A stretch of DNA of 58,990 nucleotides from Streptomyces sp. 8L (GCF_020176795.1 NZ_JAIUKE010000014.1:1-58990); one strand, 5' to 3'. Counted from the first letter of the stretch, positions 25,318 to 34,128 are shown. Program-made: numbers and translations. The notes: a model not told the origin generated them from the sequence alone.

Positions 25318-26151
25318 TCAGTCGCGGTGCGCGGTGGCGAGCGCTCTGCTGCGCCACGGGGCGATCTGCTCCGCGAGCATCGCGTTCTTGGCGTGGTAAC
25401 GCTCGTAGGCGTCGCTGCCCACCAGCAGGTGCGAAGGCAGCGTCTCGCCGTCGGTCACCTCGACGATCAGCGCCGCGCCCTTGACCGGGTCCCCGGGCTG
25501 GGCGTGGTTAGCCGCGCCGACTCCGTCGCGCACGAGGTGGGCGGGGGTGCCGTCGTAGGCCGCCAGCCGCGCCTCGGAGACCGACAGGGAGCTGGCGTCG
25601 AAGAGGTCGGTGCGGAACGCTCCGGGCTCGACGACCATGCTCTGGATTCCCAGCGGACCCAGCTCGGCGGCGAGGGCCTCGCTGATGCCGGCGACCGCGA
25701 ACTTCGATGCGCTGTACAGGCTTACGCCGGGCTCGCCCTCGAACCCCGCCCGGGAGCCGATGTGCACGATCTTGCCCTTGCCGGCCGCGCGCATCGTCGG
25801 CAGGACCGCTCGCGTCACGTTGATCAAACCGAAGACGTTGACGTCGAACAGCGATCTGGCCTCGGCGTCGGTGACCTCCTCCAGCGCACCCACCAGCACC
25901 CGGCCCGCGTTGTTGACCAGGACGTCGATCGTGGCGAACCGATCGACGACCTCGGCGACGGCACGGTCGATCTGGGCCTGGTCGGTGACGTCCAGGGTGA
26001 CCGGGTGGCATCGCTCGGCGTCCCGCAGGTCGTCGGGCAACGTGTCGATATGCCGGGCGCCGACGGCGACATCGTGTCCGGCCTTCAGGGCGTGTCGGGC
26101 TGTCTCAGCGCCCAGGCCTCGGGCGGCTCCGGTGATGAACCATGTCGCCAT
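25318..26151 (-). CDS. SDR-family oxidoreductase
   Basis: A 277-residue classical short-chain dehydrogenase from ATG 26151 with AAGGAGA upstream. The cofactor motif is TGAARGLG at residues 7-14. NNAG at 80-83 follows, and the catalytic Ser 133, Tyr 146 and Lys 150 (YSASK) are present. The beta2 end GARHIDTL suggests NADP preference. The C-terminus is extended (QPGDPVKGAALIVEVTDGETLPSHLLVGSDAYERY), typical of the SDR group that includes many secondary-metabolite ketoreductases. It is probably a tailoring or precursor dehydrogenase of the polyketide cluster; the substrate is unknown. Confidence 0.88.
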   Translation of the reverse strand: MATWFITGAARGLGAETARHALKAGHDVAVGARHIDTLPDDLRDAERCHPVTLDVTDQAQIDRAVAEVVDRFATIDVLVNNAGRVLVGALEEVTDAEARSLFDVNVFGLINVTRAVLPTMRAAGKGKIVHIGSRAGFEGEPGVSLYSASKFAVAGISEALAAELGPLGIQSMVVEPGAFRTDLFDASSLSVSEARLAAYDGTPAHLVRDGVGAANHAQPGDPVKGAALIVEVTDGETLPSHLLVGSDAYERYHAKNAMLAEQIAPWRSRALATAHRD

Positions 26152-26527
26152 GACGGAAACGTCTCCTTATGCAGGCATCGGTGCTCGCTGCGGGACCGCG
26201 GTCCACGGCCCGGCGATGTCTCTTCTTGATCTGGCGGTGTCGCCGGCCGTGGTCGGTGACCGTCCGGCCGGCGTCCTCCGGCGCGGGCCTCGGAAACGGT
26301 TCGGCCCGGTCGCGTCCGACGCGTCGGTGTCGCGGCTGCTCACCGTGACGGCCGGCGACCCGGTGCGGGCCCTCGCTTCCGGGCGCCGATCGGCGCCGCT
26401 TCCCGCAAGGCGGTGTGGCGACGCGGTCAGCGAGGCCGTGTGGCGACGCGTCGGTGCCGCAGCCCCGGACCAGGAGCTGCCCTGGCCGTGCTCGTGCACT
26501 GCGGACGGGCGCCTCACGACGGCACGG
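26152..26527. other. Intergenic with 13-base direct repeat
   Basis: No gene is seen. The only structure noted is a direct repeat, GTGTGGCGACGCG, at 26413-26425 and 26438-26450, 25 bases apart start to start. This could be a regulator site or chance in a G+C-rich gap. Confidence 0.4.
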
Positions 26528-27709
26528 TCAGGACTCCCCGGCCACCTCATCGGCGTACTTGCGGTTCATGTGCGCGAGCGCCGCGCCGGCAGCGATGCTC
26601 GCTTCCTCGCGCCGCGCGACAATCCGGGCCCGGGCGTTGTGGGACGACTGGGCGTGGGTCGTCCCCGAACCCTGGAAGTGCGGGGCGACCTGACGGGCGA
26701 CGAGTTCCCACGAGCGCCACTTCGCCGCCGGCGCGGCCCAGTCGTGCGCCAGCAGCAGCACGGTGCCGAACCCGCCGGACTGGTCGACCATGCGCTGGAT
26801 CTGGCGGCGGACGTCTTCGGCCGTGCCGATCGCGCCCAGGCCCGATTCGTTGACGAAATCGATCAGCTCCCGTGTGCTGCCGTCGGGCAGTGTGAGACCG
26901 GGTGTGGCCGCATTGTCGTTCAGGTGTCGCAACCAGTCCTGAAGCCCGAACTCGACGTCGCGGTATGCCTGTTCCCGGGTCTCGGCGACGTGCACGTTTG
27001 TGACCAGCCGCCAGGTCGAGCGGTGGGGCTCGGGCCGTCCCGCGTGGGCGGCGCGCTCAGTGGCGATCCCCCAGTGGTACGCCAGGGCGTCGAATCCGTC
27101 CTGGCTCATCGTCGCCCCGAGCGAGATCAGGCTCACACCGCGGCTGCCTGCCAGGCGCGCGCCGGTCGGCGACGCCGTCGCGGCCACCGCGATCTCGAAG
27201 CACGGCTCGGTGAACGGGCGCAGTTGCAGCGTCGCGTCGACCAGCGTGTGGGTTCCGACCGTCGTGGTGACCGACTCGCCGGCCAGCAGCCGCTGAATGA
27301 CGTCGAGATGGGTCTCAAGGAGCTCGCGGCTCTCGGTGGGGGTCATGCCGATCATGGCCACGTCGGAGGGCAGGGAGCCGGGACCGACCCCGAACATCAC
27401 CCTGCCCTGCGTGAGGTGGTCGAGCATCACCATCCGGTCGGCCACCCACAGCGGGTGGTGGTACGGGAGCGAGGTCATGCCGGTCCCGAGGCGTATCCGG
27501 GTGGTGCGCTCGGCTGCCGCCGCGATGAAGATCTCGGGCGAGGCGATGAGGTCCCGGCCGGTCGAGTGGTGTTCCCCGATCCACGCCTCGTCGAAGCCCA
27601 GCCGGTCGAGGTGCGCCATGAAGTCCAGGTCGTGGCGTAGCCACCACGTCGGGTTCTCTCCCAGCGGGTGGATCGGGGGCAGGAACGCACCGAAGCGCAG
27701 GCTAGTCAC
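26528..27709 (-). CDS. Luciferase-like (LLM-class) flavin monooxygenase
   Basis: A 393-residue TIM-barrel flavoprotein from GTG 27709 (GGAG five bases upstream). Bacterial luciferase-family marks are LRFGAFLPPIHPLGENPTWW, DRLGFDEAWIGEHHSTGRDL, TRIRLGTGMTSLPYHHPLWVADRM, DHLTQGRVMFGVGPGSLPSD and later GTAEDVRRQIQRMVDQSG. It uses reduced FMN and oxygen for hydroxylation, epoxidation or Baeyer-Villiger-like steps. The start overlaps the 98-residue upstream gene (GTGA), so the two are coupled. It is a likely post-PKS tailoring enzyme; the substrate cannot be told. Confidence 0.88.
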   Translation of the reverse strand: MTSLRFGAFLPPIHPLGENPTWWLRHDLDFMAHLDRLGFDEAWIGEHHSTGRDLIASPEIFIAAAAERTTRIRLGTGMTSLPYHHPLWVADRMVMLDHLTQGRVMFGVGPGSLPSDVAMIGMTPTESRELLETHLDVIQRLLAGESVTTTVGTHTLVDATLQLRPFTEPCFEIAVAATASPTGARLAGSRGVSLISLGATMSQDGFDALAYHWGIATERAAHAGRPEPHRSTWRLVTNVHVAETREQAYRDVEFGLQDWLRHLNDNAATPGLTLPDGSTRELIDFVNESGLGAIGTAEDVRRQIQRMVDQSGGFGTVLLLAHDWAAPAAKWRSWELVARQVAPHFQGSGTTHAQSSHNARARIVARREEASIAAGAALAHMNRKYADEVAGES

Positions 27710-28002
27710 AAGTTCTCCACCAGGTCGGCGTCCATATCGGTCACTCGCGTCCGCAGCGCTTCCACACGACGGCCGGTGCATGCGCCGGCCGTGGGGCGGC
27801 GCTGACGGGTGTGCTCGGGCGGATCGGTCGGCGCCTGGCGCATGTCCTCGTGGCGCGTGGCCGGCCGACCGGTCTTGCCCTCAGCGAGCCGCAACCGAGT
27901 GCCCGGCCGATTCTGTTGCGGCTCGTTGTGCTGTGGGGGATGGAAGACTGACGGCGCGGGCGGGTAAGGGGTCAAGACTGGCGCCTGGTTGGCATGAGCC
28001 AT
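27706..28002 (-). CDS. 98-residue hypothetical protein coupled to monooxygenase
   Basis: The ATG at 28002 has a strong GGAGG seven bases upstream, and the stop overlaps the GTG of the luciferase-like gene (GTGA). Both argue that the frame is translated. The sequence is Pro-rich and polar (TPYPPAPSVFHPPQHNEPQQN), then basic (RLRLAEGKTGRP), then acidic at the end (VTDMDADLVENL). No Cys pair, membrane segment or known domain is visible. It may simply provide translational coupling, or be a disordered partner of the monooxygenase. The family is not recognised. Confidence 0.55.
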   Translation of the reverse strand: MAHANQAPVLTPYPPAPSVFHPPQHNEPQQNRPGTRLRLAEGKTGRPATRHEDMRQAPTDPPEHTRQRRPTAGACTGRRVEALRTRVTDMDADLVENL

Positions 28003-28089
28003 GAATCAACCTCCGAAAGGCTGCGTGCGCCCCACGGTAGGCTCTGCGACTCCGCGAGCCATCCCCTAGTTTTCCCGGTGAGCCAGCCC

Positions 28090-28480
28090 CTAGTTGTCAC
28101 GAGGCATCTCTGGGGTCTCTGGGGTCTCTGTGACGCCCTGTCCCTCTCCGACCTGGTGGCGGGATGCGGCGTGCAGGGCCAGGCCGAGGTGGACGGTGCC
28201 TGTCCGCAGCGTCGTGACGACCGCGTAGAGCCCTTTGGGGGATGGCGAGGCCGCCCAACGGTCCGGGCGTCGTCACGGTCAGGTCCGCGGGCTCAGCGTC
28301 GGGCAAGCGGTCCTCGTGGGTGCTGGGGAGGTCACGCCACGTCACCTCGAAGCCGTACGGGGCCTCCCTAGTGGGAATACCGGGGCTTCTGTATGGAGGA
28401 CAGAAGACGAACGCGCCGGTCGCCACGGCCGGGGCCCCGCTTCGGCCGACGATCGAAGCGCGGTCGGGCCGACGATGCAC
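28090..28480 (-). pseudogene. Unidentified broken coding remnant
   Basis: Two minus-strand frames join into sensible protein. One reads GFEVTWRDLPSTHEDRLPDAE and DLTVTTPGPLGG. After a single-base shift near 28240, the other reads SPKGLYAVVTTLRTGTVHLGL and ALHAASRHQVGEGQGVTETP, ending at TAG 28090. Neither has a convincing start. The continuity suggests a gene remnant with one frameshift and a lost 5' end. The family is unknown. A short near-perfect repeat (GGGGTCTCT twice, 28112-28128) sits near its end. Confidence 0.4.
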
Positions 28481-28628
28481 GCCGACGAGCGTCGCCCGCT
28501 CGTCGGCCTCGCTCGGCCCCTTCTCCTACGGGTCGGCGTCGGACGGCCCGTTGTGCGCGGTGAACAGGCCCGCCGCCCAGTCGTTGCCATGGCGGCATCT
28601 CGGTCCCCGCGCCGGGCCGGCAACGCGC

Positions 28629-29459
28629 TTACGGCGTCTTGCGCGCCGTGGCCACCAGGTAGCCGAACTCCGGCAGTGCGGACAGCGGATGCACCAGGAC
28701 CTCGATCAACTGCTTGGCCGCGTCACCGAACTGCTCCTCGAGCTCGCTGCGGTGCTCGGTCGCGCCATCGGCCATGATCCGCAGCGTTCGCCTGGTGTGC
28801 TCACTGACGTCCAGCACCTCGTCCAACTCAAGGCCCGCGCCGGTGATCAGGCCCCGGTAGTCCTCGATGCTGGGAAGTTCGACGATGGCGAACTTCGCCT
28901 TCGCGTCGTCGAGTATGTCCTGGTACTCCGGTCCGATCGGCGCCCGTTGGCACGTGTCCGCGATCACCAGCCGGCCGCCGGGCCGCAGCACGCGCCGCAT
29001 CTCCGCCAGCGCGCGGGAACGATCCATGTGCAGCAGCGATTCGAACGCCCAGGCCACGTCGAACGACGCGTCCGGATAGGGCAGCGCCATCGCATCGGCG
29101 TGATCGAACCGGACGCGGTGGGACAGACCCGCCGCCGCGGCGCGGGCATTGGCCTTCTGCGCCTGTCCCGAGTTGATCGTGACGCCGGTGATGTCCGCCT
29201 CGACCGTACCGGCCAGGCGGAGCGCGGGCGTACCGATGCCGCAGCCGACATCGAGCATCCGCTGACCGGGCCGCAGCCCGAGCTGCTCGATGAGCAGATC
29301 GGTGAGCCGGTCTGTGGCGACGTCCACGGAACTGTCGTCCTCGTCGGAAAGCCAGTAGCCGTAGTGGAAGTTCTCACCCCAGAAACGCAGGAACATATGG
29401 GTGAACACGTCGTAGAAATCCGAGACCAGCTCCAGCTGCGTATCCATTGGGTCAGTCAT
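28629..29459 (-). CDS. SAM-dependent methyltransferase (O-methyltransferase type)
   Basis: A 276-residue class I methyltransferase from ATG 29459 with GGAGAAG upstream. An N-terminal helical lid (YDVFTHMFLRFWGENFHYGYW) precedes SAM motif I, MLDVGCGIGTPAL (about 68-80), then GVTINSGQAQKANARAA, motif II (FDHADAMALPYPDASFDVAWAFESLLHM) and motif III (RVLRPGGRLVIADTC). The closest overall types are the RebM/27-O-demethylrifamycin methyltransferase-like enzymes that methylate sugars or polyketide hydroxyls. It sits in the PKS operon, so it is probably a late O-methyltransferase; C-methylation is not excluded. Confidence 0.88.
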   Translation of the reverse strand: MTDPMDTQLELVSDFYDVFTHMFLRFWGENFHYGYWLSDEDDSSVDVATDRLTDLLIEQLGLRPGQRMLDVGCGIGTPALRLAGTVEADITGVTINSGQAQKANARAAAAGLSHRVRFDHADAMALPYPDASFDVAWAFESLLHMDRSRALAEMRRVLRPGGRLVIADTCQRAPIGPEYQDILDDAKAKFAIVELPSIEDYRGLITGAGLELDEVLDVSEHTRRTLRIMADGATEHRSELEEQFGDAAKQLIEVLVHPLSALPEFGYLVATARKTP

Positions 29460-29744
29460 GCCCTTCTTCTCCACGGTGTGATCGGTCGACACGGACGGAC
29501 AGGCCGTCCACACCGCGCGGAAGCAGCATGGGGCCCTGACGCCGGAGTCTCCGACACGGCTACGGGCCACAGTAGTTGATGTGCCGTCACGTGTTTCTCG
29601 CGGGCGAGGGGCCCCGTTGTCCGCCAAGCCGCCGATGACGCTCATGGACTGGGAGCCTTCGCCGCGGCCGGGTCCGCGACCGGGTGTACGGGAAGGAGTG
29701 CACTCGCCGACCGCGGAGACCGGTCACCGCTCGTGGAAGACCAA

Positions 29745-30971
29745 TCACGCAGCTTTGATCGGGATTCCCCGAAGGCCCCGCAGTGTGAAGTCGGGGCCGA
29801 ATTCGATGTCGCCCGCGATCTCGTACTCCGGCAACCTGTCCAGCAGCCGGTTCAGCCAGATGCGCATCTCCATCCGGGCCATATGGATGCCGAGGCAGAT
29901 GTGCGGCCCGAAGCCAAAGCCGATATGTGCTTTACGGAGACGGAAGATGTCGAAGGAGTGCGGGTTGTCCCAGCGGGCGGGATCGCGGTTCGCGCACCCC
30001 AGGAGAGCGACGACCGCGGAACCCTCGGGGATCGTGAACCCCTCGACCTGCGACTCGTCGCTACAGGCAAAGCGGAGAACCGACTGGGTGAGAGTCGACC
30101 AGCGGTGGACCTCTTCGAGTGCGGCCGGAACGAGCGACCTGTCGGCGACCAGCGCGCGACGCTGGTCGGGATGGCGGCCCAGCGCATACAGCATCATCGC
30201 CATCACCTGTGCCGTGCTCTCGTTCGCGGCGACCGTCAGCATCGTCCCGTTCGCCAGTATTTCCCGATCGGGCATGGACGGCGCGAAGTCGTCGAACACC
30301 ATCTGGGCCATGAGCGATCCGTCAGACACGCCCAGCGCACGGTGCTTTGCGATGAGGCCGCCGATGTACGAGTTCAGAGAGACCGCTGCCGCGGCGCCCT
30401 CGGCGACAATCTCTTGGCCCCTCGGAGTCGGGTCGAGCCGTGCGCCGAGAACCGCCGCCGTCGCGTCACTCCATTTGATGAAGTCCTCGTACACGTCCTC
30501 TTCTGCGCCCAGCAGTTGGGCGGTGACAACGGTGGGGATGATCCGCGTCATCTCCGCGAGAGCGTCGAGCGATTCACCGGATCGAAGGCGTTCCACGAAT
30601 TGATCCACGTATACGTCCACAACCTGCTGTATTCGGGCTGCCCAGTCGGCCTCGACAGCCTTGCGCTCGAATCCTGGCTCCCAGATTCCGCGGACCGTCT
30701 GGTGCCGTGCGCCGTCGGTGCCGAGGAAAGTCGGTCCTCCGAACGCCTTCTCCATCTCCGGGAGAACGTTCGCCGAGTTGAAATGGCGGATGTCACCGAG
30801 CACTCGCGCACAGTTGTGATGCGACGTGATCATGTACTGCTGGTGATGGGAGTTATAGACGACCGGCCCCAGACCACGCCATGCGGCCATGGTCTCAAAG
30901 GGGTTCTGCACGAAGTCGGGGTCAAGCATGTTCAGGTCCACGGTGGGACATTCCGCCACTGGAGAGTTCAT
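29745..30971 (-). CDS. Cytochrome P450
   Basis: A 408-residue bacterial class I P450 from ATG 30971 (AGGA six bases upstream). The heme loop is GFGPHICLG, with the ligand Cys about residue 359. The ExxR is in LEEVHRW, and the I-helix VAANESTAQ departs from the usual AGxETT but keeps the acid and a hydroxyl. It begins with a 4-base overlap of the preceding 63-residue gene. It probably carries out regiospecific hydroxylation or epoxidation of the polyketide, with ferredoxin from elsewhere; none is encoded here. Confidence 0.93.
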   Translation of the reverse strand: MNSPVAECPTVDLNMLDPDFVQNPFETMAAWRGLGPVVYNSHHQQYMITSHHNCARVLGDIRHFNSANVLPEMEKAFGGPTFLGTDGARHQTVRGIWEPGFERKAVEADWAARIQQVVDVYVDQFVERLRSGESLDALAEMTRIIPTVVTAQLLGAEEDVYEDFIKWSDATAAVLGARLDPTPRGQEIVAEGAAAAVSLNSYIGGLIAKHRALGVSDGSLMAQMVFDDFAPSMPDREILANGTMLTVAANESTAQVMAMMLYALGRHPDQRRALVADRSLVPAALEEVHRWSTLTQSVLRFACSDESQVEGFTIPEGSAVVALLGCANRDPARWDNPHSFDIFRLRKAHIGFGFGPHICLGIHMARMEMRIWLNRLLDRLPEYEIAGDIEFGPDFTLRGLRGIPIKAA

Positions 30972-31159
30972 TGCACGTCCTGTTGCTGGTCGGGGTCGAT
31001 GTCACCGGCCGTCATTGCGGCCAACACATGTTCAGCGGGCACGTTGTAGCGGTGGGCGTCGAGCGTGTGCAGCTGGGACAGGTGGATGAGCTCATCCTTG
31101 TCCGCCGCCTCGATGAGGCCTCCGCACATCGGGCAGCTCACTTCAAGGCCGGCGTCCAT
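30968..31159 (-). CDS. 63-residue Cys-pair protein coupled to P450
   Basis: A small protein from ATG 31159. It contains SCPMCGGLIEAADKDELIHL then SQLHTLDAHRYNVPAEHVL. The CPMCG pair followed by two His residues (HL, HTLDAH) could form a single zinc site. The size and pattern recall DUF1059-like small proteins, but I cannot confirm that. ATGA overlap with the P450 indicates coupling. It could be a zinc-binding accessory protein; it is not a ferredoxin, because the Cys count is too low. Confidence 0.65.
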   Translation of the reverse strand: MDAGLEVSCPMCGGLIEAADKDELIHLSQLHTLDAHRYNVPAEHVLAAMTAGDIDPDQQQDVQ

Positions 31160-31216
31160 GGCCGCCCCCTCTTCCGGTTCGTCGCCGCACGGACCCTGGT
31201 GTTCCGCCGTGATGCC

Positions 31217-32038
31217 TCATGACTGACCCCGACTCTGGGATGCCGCGTCCACGTGCGGCGGTCGAGTGCCTTCGGAGCGGAGGCCGAGGAGCACGCGCCG
31301 CACACAGTCGGCTATCTCGGCGACGTGCTCGTGTATGAAGAAATGGCCCCCGGTCAGGACCGTCATCTCGAAGGACTCCGCAGTGTGTTCCCGCCAAGCA
31401 CTCGCCTCCGCAAGCGTCACGCTCGGATCGCGATCGCCCGTTATGGCCATGACCGGCACGTTCAACACCGTCTGTGCTGTGGGCGCGCGATACGTCTCGA
31501 CGGCACGGTAATCGCCGCGGATCACGGGAAGGATCATGCGCCGCATCTCGTCATCGTCGAGGAGAGCCGGATCGGTTCCGCCCAGCGACCGGAGGTTGGC
31601 GATGAAACTGGCGTCGTCGGCCGCGTGCACGTCCTCATCGCGAGGACATGACGGGGCGCGGCGCCCGGACGCGAACAAGGCGAGCGGCGCACGTCGATTT
31701 TCCCGCTCGAAGCGACGCGCCACCTCGAACGCGACCACGGAACCCATACTGTGACCGAAGAGTGCGAGTGGCTGCGTTTCCCAGGGGGCCAACGCCTCAT
31801 AGATCTCATCGGCGAGCCTGCCGATGTCCTCGATCAAAGGCTCGTGGCGGCGGTCCTGCCGGCCCGGGTACTGGACTCCGAGCACCGAGATATCCGGTTC
31901 GAGAGATTTCGCCAGAGCGTGGAAATATCCGGCGGAGCCGCCCGCGAACGGAAAGCAGACGAGGTGCACCTGGCTGCGCTGGGCTGCGTTCCGCAGCGGC
32001 CTGATCCAGGACCCGCCGCTCGTGGTTGATTCGTACAC
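31217..32038 (-). CDS. Type II thioesterase
   Basis: A 273-residue alpha/beta hydrolase from GTG 32038 with AAGGAAC upstream. The sequence VHLVCFPFAGGSAGYFHALAKSL and VLGVQYPGRQDR is the classic TEII start. The nucleophile is in LALFGHSMGS (Ser 97); Asp is in ITGDRDP and the final His in TGGHFFIHEH. It removes misprimed or decarboxylated acyl groups from PKS carrier proteins and is not the chain-release domain. It lies mid-operon. The C-terminal Arg/Pro-rich tail is probably disordered. Confidence 0.92.
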   Translation of the reverse strand: MYESTTSGGSWIRPLRNAAQRSQVHLVCFPFAGGSAGYFHALAKSLEPDISVLGVQYPGRQDRRHEPLIEDIGRLADEIYEALAPWETQPLALFGHSMGSVVAFEVARRFERENRRAPLALFASGRRAPSCPRDEDVHAADDASFIANLRSLGGTDPALLDDDEMRRMILPVIRGDYRAVETYRAPTAQTVLNVPVMAITGDRDPSVTLAEASAWREHTAESFEMTVLTGGHFFIHEHVAEIADCVRRVLLGLRSEGTRPPHVDAASQSRGQS

Positions 32039-32186
32039 GTTCCTTCTTTCTCGGGCCACGCGGCCGGCGACACTTCTGATCGGCGCCTGGGAATCTGAAG
32101 CAATCGATGCACGGGCACGTGGTCAGCACCGCCACGGAGAGTCAGGCCGTCCGACGCGCGACGGCCGCCTCGGGGTGTGGCCCAGC

Positions 32187-32663
32187 CTACTGATCGAACG
32201 GGCTCTGCCCAGCCGGAAACGCGAAGGTACCGACTTCGGGCCTGGTCAACGGGATCACTTTGCGGCTGGAGAACTTCCAGACCCCGTCCTCGCGGACGTA
32301 TTCGTCCTTGTAGTACGCGGTGGCCCGAGAGATCCCGCCGGCCCGCACGTCGCCCTGGGCGAAGACATGGCAGTTGCCGGACGCCCGGGATTCGAGAATC
32401 TCGTTGATCACGTGATTGACCGTCATGTGACAGAGATTCTCCATCTGTCCGTATATGTCGGCCTCGAAGTGATGCCGGATCTCGTCCTTTCCCGTGAACT
32501 TGCCCAGCCCGAAGTCCTCTTCGTCGAAAACCGGGCCGGCGTCGCTCCACAGCTCCATCAACGCATCGAACTGGCGCGTGTCCAGCCGATAGGCGTATTT
32601 GGCCGTCAGCTCGATGATGTCGAGTCGGTCGACCATTCGAGAGAGCGTGTTCTCTGCCATCAT
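32187..32663 (-). CDS. SnoaL-like (NTF2-fold) protein
   Basis: A 158-residue protein from ATG 32663, preferred over the next ATG because AGGAGG lies seven bases upstream. The NTF2/SnoaL_4 pattern is clear: LDIIELTAKYAYRLDTRQFDALMELW, FTGKDEIRHHFEADI, HMTVNHVINEILESR and YYKDEYVREDGVWKFSSRKV. Such proteins act as cyclases, isomerases, hydrolases or hydroxylases in antibiotic pathways; the fold alone does not decide. His pairs (RHHF, CHM, VNHV) could be catalytic. It is one of two SnoaL-fold proteins in this operon. Confidence 0.85.
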   Translation of the reverse strand: MMAENTLSRMVDRLDIIELTAKYAYRLDTRQFDALMELWSDAGPVFDEEDFGLGKFTGKDEIRHHFEADIYGQMENLCHMTVNHVINEILESRASGNCHVFAQGDVRAGGISRATAYYKDEYVREDGVWKFSSRKVIPLTRPEVGTFAFPAGQSPFDQ

Positions 32664-32758
32664 GGGGAATCCTCCTAGAGCTTGTCCGCGCATGAGACGC
32701 GAACTGGATTGGGGTTGGCCAATGAGCGACGTCTTGTTCCGTGAGCGGTGACCAGCCG

Positions 32759-33601
32759 CTATCGAAGCTTGTTGGGAAGCATCATTCCGGCGTCCACGGG
32801 AAGGGTGATCCCGGTAACGTGACGCGCCTCTTCCGACGCCAGGTAGACCACGGCGTCGCTGACCCCCTGCGAGTCCAGCCAGCCGACGGGCAGCGCACTC
32901 ATTTCTTTCATCACGTTGTTTGCGGCCTCCGGTGTCGGATCAGGGACTTCGGGCAGGTAGAGCTGCCGCATCTGGGCGTTGTTGACCATCGGCGTGTCGA
33001 CATTTCCCGGATTGACCGAGTTCACGCGTATGTTGTGCGGTGCCAGCTCTGCCGCCAGGGCACGCATCAACCCGACGACGCCGTGCTTGGACGCGGTGTA
33101 GTGCGCCATGGTCGGTACGCCGATCAACCCCGCTGTCGAGCTGATGAAGACCAGCGAGCCGCCCTCACCTCGTTCGATCATGTGCGGAATCACCGCTTTG
33201 ACGGTTTTCCATGATCCCGTCAGGTTGACGTCGATGATCTCCTGCCAGGCTTCGTCGGTGAGTTCCCACGAGAACCCGAAGCTTGACATTCCGGCATTCG
33301 CGCACACGACGTCGATGTGCCCGAACTCGGCCATCGCCTCGTCGACGACGCTCTGCAACTGCTCGGAGTTGCGTATGTCCGCCTGGCGCGCAAGGGCCCG
33401 CCGGCCCAGCTTTTCGACCAGTTGCGTCGTCGACGCAAGATCCTGGTTGTTCGCTCCTGGATACGGCGTGGTTTCGAGTTCTGCGCACAGGTCGACAGCG
33501 ACGATGTCCGCCCCCTCTTGGGCAAGTCGCACCGCATGCGAACGTCCCATTCCACGCGCGGCTCCTGTGACCAACGCGACTTTCCCTGCGACCCGGCTCA
33601 A
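32759..33601 (-). CDS. SDR oxidoreductase with nicotinoprotein-type insert
   Basis: A 280-residue SDR from TTG 33601; GGAGGG seven bases upstream supports that start. TGAARGMG is at residues 12-19, NAG at 102-104, Ser 154/155, Tyr 168 and Lys 172 (YTASK). A roughly 20-residue insert after the second strand (ELETTPYPGANNQDLASTTQ) is typical of the mycofactocin-coupled SDR subfamily, which binds NAD tightly and needs an external acceptor. It is probably an alcohol-to-ketone tailoring enzyme in the polyketide pathway. No mycofactocin genes are in the window. Confidence 0.87.
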   Translation of the reverse strand: MSRVAGKVALVTGAARGMGRSHAVRLAQEGADIVAVDLCAELETTPYPGANNQDLASTTQLVEKLGRRALARQADIRNSEQLQSVVDEAMAEFGHIDVVCANAGMSSFGFSWELTDEAWQEIIDVNLTGSWKTVKAVIPHMIERGEGGSLVFISSTAGLIGVPTMAHYTASKHGVVGLMRALAAELAPHNIRVNSVNPGNVDTPMVNNAQMRQLYLPEVPDPTPEAANNVMKEMSALPVGWLDSQGVSDAVVYLASEEARHVTGITLPVDAGMMLPNKLR

Positions 33602-33705
33602 TTCTCAACCCTCCACGTCAGAGAACAAAGATGTCCCATTCGGGGCACAGTGCCCCGGATCTTGAACTCGAGAACCCTCACCTCCTCATGTCACCGCGGG
33701 GTTCT

Positions 33706-34128
33706 TCACTCGGCAGCGGCAAACATGATCAGTTTCACGTCGGCTCCTTCCACCTTGCCCAGATCGTAAGGACGCCAGGCCATGAAACCTGTTTGGCCGA
33801 GATACCGGCCGCTGGTGCCCACGCTCGGGTAGTAGGCCCAATTACCCGACAGGAGTGACCCGAGATCGATCCAGCCGGCGACCCGGATCGTTCCCGACCC
33901 GTCCTCGAAGACGACTTCGTTGGTCAGATAGGCCATGAACTGCTGATCGGATTCTCGCTGGTAGAGGATCTTGTAGCCGCCCGAGGTGGTGGCTACCTTT
34001 TCACCGGACTTGGTGAACAGGGCGTGCTCGTAGGTACCGCCCTGGCCGACCTGGATGTTCTGGAAGTCCTCGATGTCAGTGGTGGCGCTGATCGTTGTCT
34101 CGACCAGTTCCTCGTAGCTGTTGTTCAC
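33706..34128 (-). CDS. Allene-oxide-cyclase-like beta-barrel protein
   Basis: A 140-residue protein from GTG 34128 (GGGAAG upstream). It is beta-rich with the AOC-like barrel pattern: GQGGTYEHALFTKSGEKVATT, then YKILYQRESDQQFMAYLTNE, FEDGSGTIRVAGWIDLG, and a late VGTSGRYLGQTGFMAWRP. In bacteria this barrel type includes enzymes proposed or shown to catalyse polyketide cyclisation, such as spirotetronate [4+2] cyclases. It sits between two SnoaL-fold genes and an SDR, directly downstream of a PKS predicted to make a conjugated diene. A pericyclase or other ring-forming role is attractive but inferred. Confidence 0.75.
   Translation of the reverse strand: MNNSYEELVETTISATTDIEDFQNIQVGQGGTYEHALFTKSGEKVATTSGGYKILYQRESDQQFMAYLTNEVVFEDGSGTIRVAGWIDLGSLLSGNWAYYPSVGTSGRYLGQTGFMAWRPYDLGKVEGADVKLIMFAAAE

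Noticed and set aside
31217-32038. Chain-releasing thioesterase
   Set aside because: It is a free-standing type II enzyme with editing-type motifs; the large PKS ends in a docking segment, so release occurs elsewhere.
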